Below are positions 36,235 through 45,193 of a stretch of 64,000 nt of DNA, piece by piece. The translations under genes and the position numbers were made by a program. Origin of the DNA: an uncultured Acetatifactor sp. (GTDB lineage Bacteria; Bacillota; Clostridia; Lachnospirales; Lachnospiraceae). Where the stretch lies: NCBI GenBank assembly GCA_910584435.1, contig CAJUAP010000013.1:10696-74695 (forward strand). The letters are read 5' to 3'. The notes beneath the pieces were generated by a model that ran no database searches, was not told where the DNA came from, and was given only the letters and a program-made list of their open reading frames with translations. How positions within the stretch are numbered: the first letter of the stretch is position 1; each line of letters opens with the position of its first letter.

Positions 36235-36315
36235 AACTTCCCTCATACCGACACAATCGGCACAAACAATCCATAAGAAAAACGCAAGCGATTAGATTTT
36301 CTTCTCACACTTATG
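36235..36315. repeat. Palindromic intergenic repeat, short copy R3
   Basis: ACCGACACAATCGGCACAAA followed by CAATCCATAAGAAAAACGC and then TTCTTCTCACACTTATGCC. The same modules as R1 and R2 but without the long inner stem. The repeat touches the stop codon of ispA. Confidence 0.75.
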
Positions 36316-37345
36316 CCCTTCGATGAATCAAATGTAAAATCAGTGTCTTCAGAAAGTCGTGCTCCCCCACAAATCCGTCCAGAATGGCAGCTGCCTCCCG
36401 GGACAATGTCTCCACCTCCGCTTTGGCCTGTGCAAGTCCTTTTAAAGTAACGTATGTCTGCTTATGATTCTTATCATCACTGCCTATGGGTTTACCCAGT
36501 TCTTCACTGTCCCCGACCACATCCAGTATATCATCCTGAATCTGAAATGCGATTCCTACATTATAAGCACATTTCCGGATGCCGGCCACCTGTTCCCCGG
36601 AAGCCCCCGCCAGAATCGCACCTATCATCATGGCGGCCTCAATCAATGCTGCTGTCTTATGCCCATGAATAAACAGAAGCTCTTCTTCTGTCAATGCTTC
36701 CTGTCTGCCCTCGGCCAGGATATCCACCGTCTGACCGCCTATCATTCCGTAAATGCCTGCTTTTTCCGCCAGAACCGAAAGTGCTTCCGATACCCGTTCC
36801 ATCCGTCTCAGCCGCTCTGTGTCAAAATACTCTCCTTCTCCCTCCCCCTGGCAGCAGGTACATTCCTCCTGGCAATCCTCACGCTCACCCTGGCAGCAGA
36901 ACTTTTCATCTCCACATTTGCAATGATTCTCACCTCTGCCGCACCGCAATGCCGAAATTGCCGTCTCAAAAGCATAGTTCAGAAGCCCGTCCCCAGCCAA
37001 AACCCCCATAGCTTCCCCGTATACACGCCACGTAGTCTTCTTGCCCCGGCGATACTCGTCATTATCCATGGCCGGAAGATCGTCATGCACCAGGGAATAA
37101 TTGTGAATCATCTCAATGGCCGCCATAAACGGCTGAATCACGGCTTCCTCCGTTCCGCCGCACATCCGGCAGACCTCCCACATCAACAGCGGCCGCAGCC
37201 GTTTTCCCCCCACTGTCAGACTATAATTCACAGCCTCCATAATGGTCTTCTGCAGTCCCTCTTCCTTAGGCAGATATACCTTCAGCACCGTCTCAATCCA
37301 GGCTGTCTTCTCCCTCAGCTCTCTCTCAAACACTTCCGTTTCCAT
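36311..37345 (-). CDS. ispA: Polyprenyl (farnesyl) diphosphate synthase with a cysteine-rich insert
   Basis: 344 residues, about 45 longer than usual. The two aspartate-rich motifs that bind Mg-diphosphate are present: DDLPAMDND (88-96) and DDILD (271-275), with GGKRLRP at 46-52. Between them, residues 135-171, lies an insert with nine cysteines (CKCGDEKFCC, CQEECTCCQGEGEGE), absent from ordinary FPP synthases; it could bind a metal or be repeat-driven expansion. Start ATG 37345 has GGAGG nine bases upstream and overlaps xseB by 20 bases. It makes the C15 (or C20) diphosphate from the dxs pathway products. Confidence 0.94.
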   Translation of the reverse strand: METEVFERELREKTAWIETVLKVYLPKEEGLQKTIMEAVNYSLTVGGKRLRPLLMWEVCRMCGGTEEAVIQPFMAAIEMIHNYSLVHDDLPAMDNDEYRRGKKTTWRVYGEAMGVLAGDGLLNYAFETAISALRCGRGENHCKCGDEKFCCQGEREDCQEECTCCQGEGEGEYFDTERLRRMERVSEALSVLAEKAGIYGMIGGQTVDILAEGRQEALTEEELLFIHGHKTAALIEAAMMIGAILAGASGEQVAGIRKCAYNVGIAFQIQDDILDVVGDSEELGKPIGSDDKNHKQTYVTLKGLAQAKAEVETLSREAAAILDGFVGEHDFLKTLILHLIHRRA

Positions 37346-37562
37346 TTGTAAATTCCTCCAACTGTCCTGCCTCATTGAGCATCAGCACCTGCTTCTCCAC
37401 CCTGTCAATCTGCCCGTTACACTGCTTCAAAACCGCCATTCCTTCACTGTATGTCATAAAAGCCTCTTCCAAAGAGATATCTTCCTGTTCCAGCTTCCCA
37501 ATCAGCTCTTCCAGCCTGGCAAAATTTTCTTCCAAACCAGGCATTTTCTTCTCATCACCCAT
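37326..37562 (-). CDS. xseB: Exodeoxyribonuclease VII small subunit
   Basis: 78 residues with the helical-hairpin XseB sequence FARLEELIGKLEQEDISLEE and a coiled end. Start ATG 37562 follows AGGTG by five bases; an in-frame extension to 37625 runs into repeat sequence and is rejected. Partner of XseA, from which it is separated by a 216-base palindrome-rich gap rather than the usual close coupling. Confidence 0.93.
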   Translation of the reverse strand: MGDEKKMPGLEENFARLEELIGKLEQEDISLEEAFMTYSEGMAVLKQCNGQIDRVEKQVLMLNEAGQLEEFTNGNGSV

Positions 37563-37616
37563 TTTATCACCTATTTTTAGTCGCTGCGCGACGGCACTAA
37601 AGAGTGAGTTTCTTTC

Positions 37617-37701
37617 AGCGCACACATAGGAGAGACAAATTTCATTCGTAAGTAATCAGAAGACACTAAGTAGTGTCTCATGAAATTTGCTCTCGTGCGC
37701 T
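37617..37701. repeat. Long stem-loop between xseA and xseB
   Basis: Nested arms AGCGCAC (37617-37623)/GTGCGCT (37695-37701), CAAATTTCAT (37636-37645)/ATGAAATTTG (37680-37689) and inner GACACTA-AG-TAGTGTC (37662-37677). It sits between two genes that make one enzyme and could act on mRNA processing, or be another intergenic repeat. Confidence 0.75.
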
Positions 37702-37778
37702 TTCACAACCTCACCTGTCCAGCAAAACATTTTTAATATGCGGCTTGACATTTCTCAATTTAACTATCAATCCGTAAT

Positions 37779-39008
37779 TCATTCCTCAGAAAATAATTTT
37801 GTTTTCCGCACCTCCTGCGCCACCGCCTCAATCTGTCCGTCCCTGACCCGTATCCGTACCTTCTGCCCTGCCTGCACCTGCTCCACGGATCTGACATTCC
37901 TTCCGCTCTCATCTTCCACATAGGAATAACCCTGATTTAATTTCTCCAGCGGCGACAAGCCTTTCATCTTCTCAATATAAATCTCCAGTTCATGCCGCTT
38001 TTTCTCCAGCACCCGATCCATACGCTCCTGAAGACGTTCTTCCGCCGTAATTGCCGCCATTTTCTTCTCCCGGATACGGTTTGCAGGACTTACCACCTGC
38101 AGCCGGAGCTCCATCTGCCGCAGTTTTCCCCGGTCCCTTTCCACGCAGCGCCTCATAAGCCGATGCAGTATTTCCCTTGCATCCGCCAATTCCCCCAGAA
38201 TATCCCTGACATCCGCCACCGCCAGCTCCGCCGCTGCGGAAGGTGTGGGCGCCCGCAAATCCGCTGCAAAATCAATGATCGTCGTATCTGTCTCATGTCC
38301 CACGGCAGATATCACCGGCACTGAACAGTCATATACTGCCTGTGCCACCATTCTCTCATTGAAAGCCCATAAATCTTCTATGGAGCCGCCGCCCCTTCCC
38401 ACAATCATCACATCCACACCCAATGCTTCCAGTGCTCTGATTCCTTTTACGATACTGGGTGCTGCAGCCTCACCCTGAACAACCGCCGGATACAGGATTA
38501 CCTGCACATAAGGATTCCTCCGCCCGGCAATCTGGATGATATCTCTCACCGCCGCCCCTGTGGAAGCCGTCACCACACCCAGCTTCTTAATATATTTGGG
38601 AATAGACTGTTTATGTTCCTGGGCAAACATACCTGCTTCCATCAGCTCCCGCTTTAACTGCTCAAATTTCTCATAAAGCTGTCCATTGCCGTCCGGCAGA
38701 ATCTGTTTTGCATACAACTGGTACTTTCCATCCCTCTCATACACATCCACCGTTCCGCCCACTATGACCTGCTGCCCTTCGGACATGACAAAAGAGAGCC
38801 CCGCAGCACGATTGCCAGCAAACATGACACAGCTTATGGTTCCCTTCGCGTCCTTCAATGTAAAATAAATATGCCCCGAAGAATGGTATTTGCAGTTACT
38901 CACCTCTCCCTTTACCAGGAGATTCCGCAGCAGGTAATCCTGCGAGAACATATTTTTTATATAAGAATTCAGTTGTCCTACCGTATATACATTTCGAATC
39001 TCAATCAC
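37779..39008 (-). CDS. xseA: Exodeoxyribonuclease VII large subunit
   Basis: 409 residues. N-terminal OB-fold (about 1-100, VKGEVSNCKYHSSGHIYFTL) and the catalytic XseA domain with GRGGGSIEDLWAFNE and HETDTTIIDFAAD; C-terminal coiled helices. Degrades single-stranded DNA with XseB. The start is GTG 39008, overlapping the nusB stop by eight bases, so translation is coupled. Confidence 0.96.
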   Translation of the reverse strand: MIEIRNVYTVGQLNSYIKNMFSQDYLLRNLLVKGEVSNCKYHSSGHIYFTLKDAKGTISCVMFAGNRAAGLSFVMSEGQQVIVGGTVDVYERDGKYQLYAKQILPDGNGQLYEKFEQLKRELMEAGMFAQEHKQSIPKYIKKLGVVTASTGAAVRDIIQIAGRRNPYVQVILYPAVVQGEAAAPSIVKGIRALEALGVDVMIVGRGGGSIEDLWAFNERMVAQAVYDCSVPVISAVGHETDTTIIDFAADLRAPTPSAAAELAVADVRDILGELADAREILHRLMRRCVERDRGKLRQMELRLQVVSPANRIREKKMAAITAEERLQERMDRVLEKKRHELEIYIEKMKGLSPLEKLNQGYSYVEDESGRNVRSVEQVQAGQKVRIRVRDGQIEAVAQEVRKTKLFSEE

Positions 39009-39411
39009 CCAGCTTCACAATTTTCCCCAGAATTCCGTTCACAAAGCTGCCGGAATTCTCCTGTCCGTACATTTTCGCGATTTCCACTGCTTCATTGATA
39101 GCCACGCCCGTGGGGATATCCTCGTCATAGCGCATCTCGTACACCGCCAGCCGGAGCACCGTTAATTCCACTTTACCCATACGGGAAGTATCCCAGCCTT
39201 TTACGTTTTCTTCAATGAGCTTATCTATTTCCGGAACCTTCTCCCTGACAGCCTGGCACCTTGCCTCTATCAAATCGGCTTCCTGCTGTGTTCTGATTTC
39301 CTCACTGTCCTCTACAAACAGCCTCATCTGCCTCGGCATATCTTTCGGTTCATGAAATTCTATCTGAAACAAAAGCCTGAAAATCTGTTCTCTCTGTTCG
39401 TGTCGTCCCAT
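39001..39411 (-). CDS. nusB: Transcription antitermination factor NusB
   Basis: 136 residues, all-helical NusB fold: REQIFRLLFQIEFHEP at the N-terminus and VAINEAVEIAKMYGQENSGS with FVNGILGKI at the end. Binds boxA RNA with NusE for rRNA antitermination. It starts seven bases after the Asp23 gene and overlaps xseA. The Shine-Dalgarno sequence is weak (AAGGTAG), suggesting coupling. Confidence 0.96.
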   Translation of the reverse strand: MGRHEQREQIFRLLFQIEFHEPKDMPRQMRLFVEDSEEIRTQQEADLIEARCQAVREKVPEIDKLIEENVKGWDTSRMGKVELTVLRLAVYEMRYDEDIPTGVAINEAVEIAKMYGQENSGSFVNGILGKIVKLGD

Positions 39412-39418
39412 TGCTGCA

Positions 39419-39793
39419 CTACCTTACCCTTACCCCTGCAATACGGATATTGACATCACTGCAGGTAAGACCTGTCATATTTTCTATTGCAGCCTTTACT
39501 TTCGCCTGTACCTGTCCGCAGGTTGCCGGAATATTGTAGCCGTATTCCATTGTCACGGCAAGGTCAACCCTCACCCTTCCCTCCTGCACCACTACCCTGA
39601 CGCCCTTGGTCAGCTTCTTCACACCCGCCTTGCTCATGAGTTCATTGGTAATGTTGCCTGCCATGGCATTTACACCCTCTACTTCCGTTGCAGCAAGGGA
39701 TGCAATCATTGCTACAACATCATCGGCAATCTGCACGACACCAACATTCTCTTCTGCCAATACTACCTCGTTCTTAACCGTTACCTTATCCAT
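39419..39793 (-). CDS. Asp23/Gls24 family envelope stress protein
   Basis: 124 residues with the Asp23 core (VQIADDVVAMIASLAATEVE; GVRVVVQEGRVRVDLAVTME) and no membrane segment. It corresponds to YqhY of Bacillus, always encoded next to nusB; proposed to link lipid synthesis or envelope stress. AGGAGG lies seven bases before the ATG. Confidence 0.93.
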   Translation of the reverse strand: MDKVTVKNEVVLAEENVGVVQIADDVVAMIASLAATEVEGVNAMAGNITNELMSKAGVKKLTKGVRVVVQEGRVRVDLAVTMEYGYNIPATCGQVQAKVKAAIENMTGLTCSDVNIRIAGVRVR

Positions 39794-39849
39794 TCATGCA
39801 CCTCCTGCAAAAAGTATTGCAATATAATAGTGATATTATACCACACTCC

Positions 39850-41337
39850 CTATTCATTTGTCACCCAAAATGTCAATGAGAACTGGTTTTCGTTCTGCGC
39901 ATAGGCAACCATACTTTTTCCATCCTCCAGATAATCAAATATCCCCCGCTGCGCTATCAATGCCTCATAGACTTCCTCATAACAGGCGGCATCCATACAT
40001 TTTACCGTCACATCACGCTTCCCTGTCTCAATTGCCTTTTGAAACAGTGCTGCCATCTGTTCCTCATCATAACAGCTGAATAACGCGCCTTCCTTTCTGT
40101 AATAATTTGCTTCCACAGCCGTACACAGCGGCATGGGCACCACACCGCCAATGGTATGTGTCCGCAGAATTTCCTGTGTGGTTACATTAAGATAATCATA
40201 ATTGATCTCAGGCATATCCTCCCAGGTCATGTACTTCCTCCCTGCCTCCGAAGCCTGCTCCTGTTCCTCCGTATCTATCCCTTTTTCCCCTTCCTGCGGA
40301 TTCACATCACCGGCTCCCGAAGCAGCGCCCTCCTGCGGCTCCGTACCTTCACTGCCCGGAACGGCGTCATTCTGCGCTTTGGCACCTTCACCGCCCGGAT
40401 CGGCGACACCCTGCGCTTCGGCACCTTCACCGCCCGGATCGGCGACACCCTGCGCTCCTGCAGCCCCATCCTCTATCCGGTATGACACATCCCCCCAGGT
40501 AGTGTCCACATAATAGTATTCCCCGTCCGCCCTGACCAGATTCCACGCATGCCCTTCTCCCGCCTGCACCGTCCCCTGCACCAGGGTGCACTCTACCCCC
40601 AGACGGTTCAGCAGGTATTGTGTCGCCTTGGCATACCCCTGGCAGACGGACAAATGGTGCACAAATACGGAATAGATATTCTGATGATCTGAAACCCCGA
40701 TGTCATAATCCGTATTGCTGATCAAAGCTTCATACACATATTTTATCTTCTTGTAATCGTCCGCCCCTGCCTCAATACCGGCAAGAATCCCATCTGCAGC
40801 CGCCCGGATCTCCTGTTCCCTTTCCACAACCGACTCCAAATCCCCATTGTAAGTACCGGAAAAGGTAATGGCAGTAATCTGCTCCCCCCGCATATATTTT
40901 GTATAAGAATAACCGTCCACATAGAACAGCTCCGGATGATCGCACATCACACACTGGAAAATTTTATCCATGTCCGCTTCCCCAAGCCCTGCTGCCAATC
41001 CCTCAGGACTCAGCTCCACATCTGTCCCATATCCGCCCAATATCTGCTCCATATCCCGATACCAGATCTGCTCCGCCTCGCTTAAGCTGTCACCGGCAAA
41101 ATGATATGCTTCCTCCATCAGAAAGGAAATTCTGTCTATTGCCGAAAGTGCCAGAACAGCCTCCGCCCCGGCCTCAGGCTGCTCCCCTGAGCTTTCTTCC
41201 GAAGCATCCGCCTCCTGTGCCAGGGCAAAATCCCTGGGAATATCATTCAGATATTCTATCCCTGCACAGCCGGACAACGCCATGCCGGGCAACAGCACCC
41301 ACGGGACAAACCATAACATGCGAGCTTTTTTTCTCAT
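39850..41337 (-). CDS. Lipoprotein with transglutaminase-like domain
   Basis: 495 residues. Signal peptide with lipobox LSGC (Cys 24), so it is anchored outside the membrane. Transglutaminase-like core: Cys in SVCQGYAKATQYLLNRLG, His in GEGHAWN, Asp in YYVDTTWGD, the Cys-His-Asp triad. It probably hydrolyses or cross-links peptides at the surface. Between the triad and the C-terminal domain lies a Gly/Glu/Ala repeat region (about residues 285-350), coded by 39-base units. A related protein is encoded at 51258-52787. The lipoprotein gene sits between prfC and asp23. GGGGAG precedes the ATG. Confidence 0.88.
   Translation of the reverse strand: MRKKARMLWFVPWVLLPGMALSGCAGIEYLNDIPRDFALAQEADASEESSGEQPEAGAEAVLALSAIDRISFLMEEAYHFAGDSLSEAEQIWYRDMEQILGGYGTDVELSPEGLAAGLGEADMDKIFQCVMCDHPELFYVDGYSYTKYMRGEQITAITFSGTYNGDLESVVEREQEIRAAADGILAGIEAGADDYKKIKYVYEALISNTDYDIGVSDHQNIYSVFVHHLSVCQGYAKATQYLLNRLGVECTLVQGTVQAGEGHAWNLVRADGEYYYVDTTWGDVSYRIEDGAAGAQGVADPGGEGAEAQGVADPGGEGAKAQNDAVPGSEGTEPQEGAASGAGDVNPQEGEKGIDTEEQEQASEAGRKYMTWEDMPEINYDYLNVTTQEILRTHTIGGVVPMPLCTAVEANYYRKEGALFSCYDEEQMAALFQKAIETGKRDVTVKCMDAACYEEVYEALIAQRGIFDYLEDGKSMVAYAQNENQFSLTFWVTNE
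40342..40458 (-). repeat. 39-base tandem repeat in the transglutaminase lipoprotein
   Basis: Two near-identical 39-base units (40381-40419 and 40420-40458) and a diverged third (40342-40380), each encoding 13 residues like GVADPGGEGAEAQ. The near identity points to recent expansion; the frame is kept. Confidence 0.9.
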
Positions 41338-41354
41338 CCGCCGCTCCCCTTTAC

Positions 41355-42950
41355 CTAATTTCTTCCAAACTCCGTCAATATAAGACCTTTATTGCGATCA
41401 AGCGTCATGCCGATACTCCAGGAATTCACAAACAAAAGCAGCGGATTTCCCTTCATATCCTTCACCTTCTTCATATCAGAGGTGCCTGTCAGCTTTGCAA
41501 TATCCACCTCTTCCTTATTTTCTATCCAGCGGATATGCTCATAGGGCAGATTCTCCAGCCTGATTTCTACATTATATTCGTTTTCCAGACGATACTTCAG
41601 CACATCAAACTGCAGTACACCGACCACACCCACAATAATCTCTTCCAATCCGGTATTATACTCCTGGAAAATCTGAATTGCACCCTCCTGGGCAATCTGC
41701 TCAATTCCCTTCACAAACTGCTTCCGTTTCATGGTATCCATCTGCCGCACCCTGGCAAAATGCTCCGGCGCAAACGTTGGAATCCCCTCATACCGAAACT
41801 TGTCCTTAGGCATACACAGCGTATCCCCGATAGAGAAGATTCCCGGATCAAACACCCCGATAATATCTCCCGCATATGCCTCGCTTAAGATTTTCCTCTC
41901 ATCAGCCATAATCTGCTGGGGCTGAGAAAGCCGCATCACTTTGTCCCCCTGCACATGGCGCACTTCCATGCTGGCATCAAATCTGCCGGAGCAGATACGC
42001 ATAAAGGCGATTCTGTCCCTGTGAGCCTTGTTCATATTTGCCTGAATCTTGAACACAAAGGCGCTGAACTCCTGCTCTATGGGATCAATCATGCCCATAT
42101 CCGCCTTCCTGGGACGGGGCGGCATTGTCATATCCAGAAAATGTTTCAGAAATATCTCCACGCCAAAGTTGGTCAGCGCAGAACCAAAGCAGACCGGCGT
42201 CAAATCTCCCGCACGCACCTGTTCCAAGTCAAATTCCGCGCTGGCGCCGTCCAACAGCTCAATTTCCTCCAGCAGCTTGTCCGCAGGCCCATCCCCGATC
42301 AGCTCACGCAGAGCGCCTTCGTCCTCAACGGAAACCTCTGCAGTGCTTCCCTCTTTGGTTCCCTTCTCCGTATCAAAATACGCAATCACGCATTTTCTCT
42401 GCCTGTCATAGACACCCTTAAATCCCTTCCCGGAACCAATGGGCCAGTTTAAAGGGCAGGTCGCAATGCCCAGCTCTTTTTCGATATCATCCAGCAGATC
42501 AAAGGTATCGTTGGCATCCCGATCCATTTTGTTGATAAAGGTAAAAATAGGTATCTTGCGCATGACGCAGACTTTGAACAGCTTTCTGGTCTGAGCCTCC
42601 ACCCCTTTGGATGCATCAATCACCATCACCGCGGAATCCGCCGCCATCAAGGTACGGTAAGTATCCTCAGAGAAATCCTGATGTCCCGGCGTATCCAGGA
42701 TATTAATGCAGTAGCCGTCATAGTCAAACTGAAGCACGGATGATGTGACGGAAATACCCCTCTGCTTCTCTATCTCCATCCAGTCGGAAACCGCATGTCT
42801 GGCAGTCGCCTTACCCTTGACGCTTCCTGCCAGGTTAATAGCGCCGCCGTACAGCAGAAATTTCTCGGTGAGGGTGGTTTTCCCTGCGTCCGGATGGGAA
42901 ATAATCGCAAAAGTACGGCGACGGTTAATTTCTTTCGTATATTCACTCAT
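41355..42950 (-). CDS. prfC: Peptide chain release factor 3
   Basis: 531 residues. GTPase that removes RF1/RF2 from ribosomes. G1 HPDAGKTTLTEK, G3 DTPGHQDFSEDTYR, G4 NKMD, then RF3-specific domains II and III to the C-terminus (IFQEYNTGLEEIIVGVVGVL). Full length. GGAGG stands 11 bases before the ATG. Confidence 0.97.
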   Translation of the reverse strand: MSEYTKEINRRRTFAIISHPDAGKTTLTEKFLLYGGAINLAGSVKGKATARHAVSDWMEIEKQRGISVTSSVLQFDYDGYCINILDTPGHQDFSEDTYRTLMAADSAVMVIDASKGVEAQTRKLFKVCVMRKIPIFTFINKMDRDANDTFDLLDDIEKELGIATCPLNWPIGSGKGFKGVYDRQRKCVIAYFDTEKGTKEGSTAEVSVEDEGALRELIGDGPADKLLEEIELLDGASAEFDLEQVRAGDLTPVCFGSALTNFGVEIFLKHFLDMTMPPRPRKADMGMIDPIEQEFSAFVFKIQANMNKAHRDRIAFMRICSGRFDASMEVRHVQGDKVMRLSQPQQIMADERKILSEAYAGDIIGVFDPGIFSIGDTLCMPKDKFRYEGIPTFAPEHFARVRQMDTMKRKQFVKGIEQIAQEGAIQIFQEYNTGLEEIIVGVVGVLQFDVLKYRLENEYNVEIRLENLPYEHIRWIENKEEVDIAKLTGTSDMKKVKDMKGNPLLLFVNSWSIGMTLDRNKGLILTEFGRN

Positions 42951-43004
42951 AGGTGACAGAACCTCCGTTTTTATATTTTTTATCAGGAACCGGATATTAT
43001 GATA

Positions 43005-44204
43005 TTACAGCATCCCCTTCCCTGCAAAAGCAGGCACAATACCAAAATATTGTAACACAGTTGCCCCGATATCTGCAAATGTTTTCCGCGTCCCCATATT
43101 TCCCGGTGCTACTTTCTTCCCATACATTAAAAACGGTGTATATTCACGGGTATGGTCGGTGGTTGCCGTATAGCCGGGGTCGCAGCCGTGATCCGCCGTA
43201 ATCATGAGAATATCTTCCCCTCGCATCTTATCCAGTATCTCCGGAAGCTTCCGGTCAAAGTCACGCAATGCTTTTGCATATCCGTCCACATCCCTGCGGT
43301 GCCCGTACAGCATATCATAATCAACCAGATTAATAAAGCACAAGCCTTCAAAATCTTTATCCAGATATTCCAGAATCCTCAGGATCCCTTCTTCATTTCC
43401 GCCGGTATAAACCGACTCCGTGATGCCCTTTCCGGCGAAGATATCATAAATCTTCCCCACTGCAATCACTGCCTTCCCCTGCTCCGAAAGCTGGTCCAGC
43501 ATTGTCACTGCCGGAGGCAGTATGGAGAAATCATGTCTGCGTGACGTCCTGGTATAAGGTCCCCCGTAAGGCCCCGTAAAAGGACGTGCAATGACCCGTC
43601 CCACTCCGTTTTCTCCCTGGAGGATTCCACGGGCGATGCGGCAGTATTCATATAACTGTTCCACAGGTACTATCTCCTCATGAGCCGCAATCTGAAATAC
43701 ACTGTCCGCGGAAGTATATACAATCAAATCCCCCGTATCTCTATGGGCATCTCCATACTTCTGAATCACTGCTGTACCGGAATAGGGTTGATTGCATAAT
43801 ATTCCCCGGCCTGTCTTACGTGAAAATTCCTCCAGCACTTCCCCCGGAAATCCCTCCGGGTAAGTGGGCAATGGCTGCGGAGAACAGATGCCTGCGATTT
43901 CCCAATGGCCGATGGTGGTATCCTTTCCCCTGGAAGCCTCTGTCATTCTGGCATATGCCGCCCCATAGACGCCTTCCCGCTGCCGGGTCTTTTTGCCGGA
44001 GCCGTATGTCCTGTCTGCCTGATTCACTGCAAGCTCCACTCCATCTATCTGAAACAGCCCCAGCTTTTCCATATGAGGCATATGGAAATAAGGACTGGAA
44101 GACACGGTTCTCAGTGTGTTTACATTCACATCACCGTAAAGCAGCGCATCTTCCATTCCTCCGATTCCAAAACTATCCAAAACAATCAGAAATATTCTTT
44201 TCAT
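43005..44204 (-). CDS. deoB: Phosphopentomutase
   Basis: 399 residues. Interconverts ribose (deoxyribose) 1- and 5-phosphate in nucleoside salvage. Metal-binding alkaline-phosphatase-fold motifs: DSFGIGGMEDA at the N-terminus, SADSVFQIAAHE in the cap, and TADHGCDPGYTATTDHTRE near the C-terminus. Stand-alone, between prfC and spoIIIAH. No other deo gene is in the window. Confidence 0.96.
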   Translation of the reverse strand: MKRIFLIVLDSFGIGGMEDALLYGDVNVNTLRTVSSSPYFHMPHMEKLGLFQIDGVELAVNQADRTYGSGKKTRQREGVYGAAYARMTEASRGKDTTIGHWEIAGICSPQPLPTYPEGFPGEVLEEFSRKTGRGILCNQPYSGTAVIQKYGDAHRDTGDLIVYTSADSVFQIAAHEEIVPVEQLYEYCRIARGILQGENGVGRVIARPFTGPYGGPYTRTSRRHDFSILPPAVTMLDQLSEQGKAVIAVGKIYDIFAGKGITESVYTGGNEEGILRILEYLDKDFEGLCFINLVDYDMLYGHRRDVDGYAKALRDFDRKLPEILDKMRGEDILMITADHGCDPGYTATTDHTREYTPFLMYGKKVAPGNMGTRKTFADIGATVLQYFGIVPAFAGKGML

Positions 44205-44356
44205 GTTTTCTTATGTCCTCTCCCATTCTTTTACTGTTAGTATATCACAATTACTATGTAAAATAAACCGTTTCCCCTGGAATCCTTATTATAACTATTC
44301 CGGTTACTATAAAAATCCCATCGCCATTTCGGTACCCCGAAGTGTTTTTATGCTTC

Positions 44357-45112
44357 CTACTGCACAATTGTGCTGATGGTAATGTTCTCTGCGGCAATTT
44401 CGGTCTTGCGCTTCACAATGTCTTCTATCTGTGCTCTCATGGCGTCATCCAGCACTGCCGCATTCACCACCACATCCACCGCATTGCCGTTAATACTCAC
44501 CACCACATCCTGAAATCCTTTTGCTTCCAGAAGGATTTCCGCAGCAGCTTCCTTTTCCGCGATTTCCGTCATTTGCACCATACTGTTCACCGCCGCCTGC
44601 TTTTGTTCATCGCTGAGTCCGGCACTGTTGATAATCTCCAGCAAGGTCTCCTTGTTCTTCGCTCTGGTCTGTTCCTTTAACAGTTTCGCATCGGACAGTA
44701 TTGCCACGCCTGTATTAGATGTGAACACTGCTTCTCCGGGTATCTCTCCCTCCTCCGGGGTATTTCCTGCGGTCTGACCCTCCGCAGTACCTGACACATC
44801 AGCTATCTGCATATCCGCATCCAGATAATCATCCACGATGATATCTATATCGGTATCCATGCTCTCAATGTCCGACATTCCATTTGCCAGGTCTTCCTCA
44901 GACAGGTCCAGCAGCCCCTCAGCGGTATAATTCTCTGTGATAACACCTCCTGAAGTCACTGAGCTGGTATTACCTTTAATCACATTGCCGTCATCTACGG
45001 TCTGGTACTCATCCTCCAATCCGGTTCCTGCAAACTGCAGATAACCGGCAATCGCGATCATGATTGCCAGAGCGGTTATCATTAGCTGATTTTTCTTGAT
45101 CAATCCTTTCAC
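44357..45112 (-). CDS. spoIIIAH: Stage III sporulation protein AH
   Basis: 251 residues. One N-terminal membrane helix (LMITALAIMIAIAGYLQFAG), a disordered acidic linker and a C-terminal ring-building domain related to type III secretion YscJ/FliF (LEIINSAGLSDEQKQAAVNS; EAKGFQDVVVSINGNAVDVV). In the mother cell membrane it docks with forespore SpoIIQ to form the channel. Start is GTG 45112 after GAGGGG. Last gene of the spoIIIA operon. Confidence 0.95.
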   Translation of the reverse strand: MKGLIKKNQLMITALAIMIAIAGYLQFAGTGLEDEYQTVDDGNVIKGNTSSVTSGGVITENYTAEGLLDLSEEDLANGMSDIESMDTDIDIIVDDYLDADMQIADVSGTAEGQTAGNTPEEGEIPGEAVFTSNTGVAILSDAKLLKEQTRAKNKETLLEIINSAGLSDEQKQAAVNSMVQMTEIAEKEAAAEILLEAKGFQDVVVSINGNAVDVVVNAAVLDDAMRAQIEDIVKRKTEIAAENITISTIVQ

Positions 45113-45193
45113 TTTGATTCCCCTCTTCCTGTTTTACTACTTCATTGTATGAGCCTTGAAAATAATATATACCAACCAGTCTGAAAAAATGTG

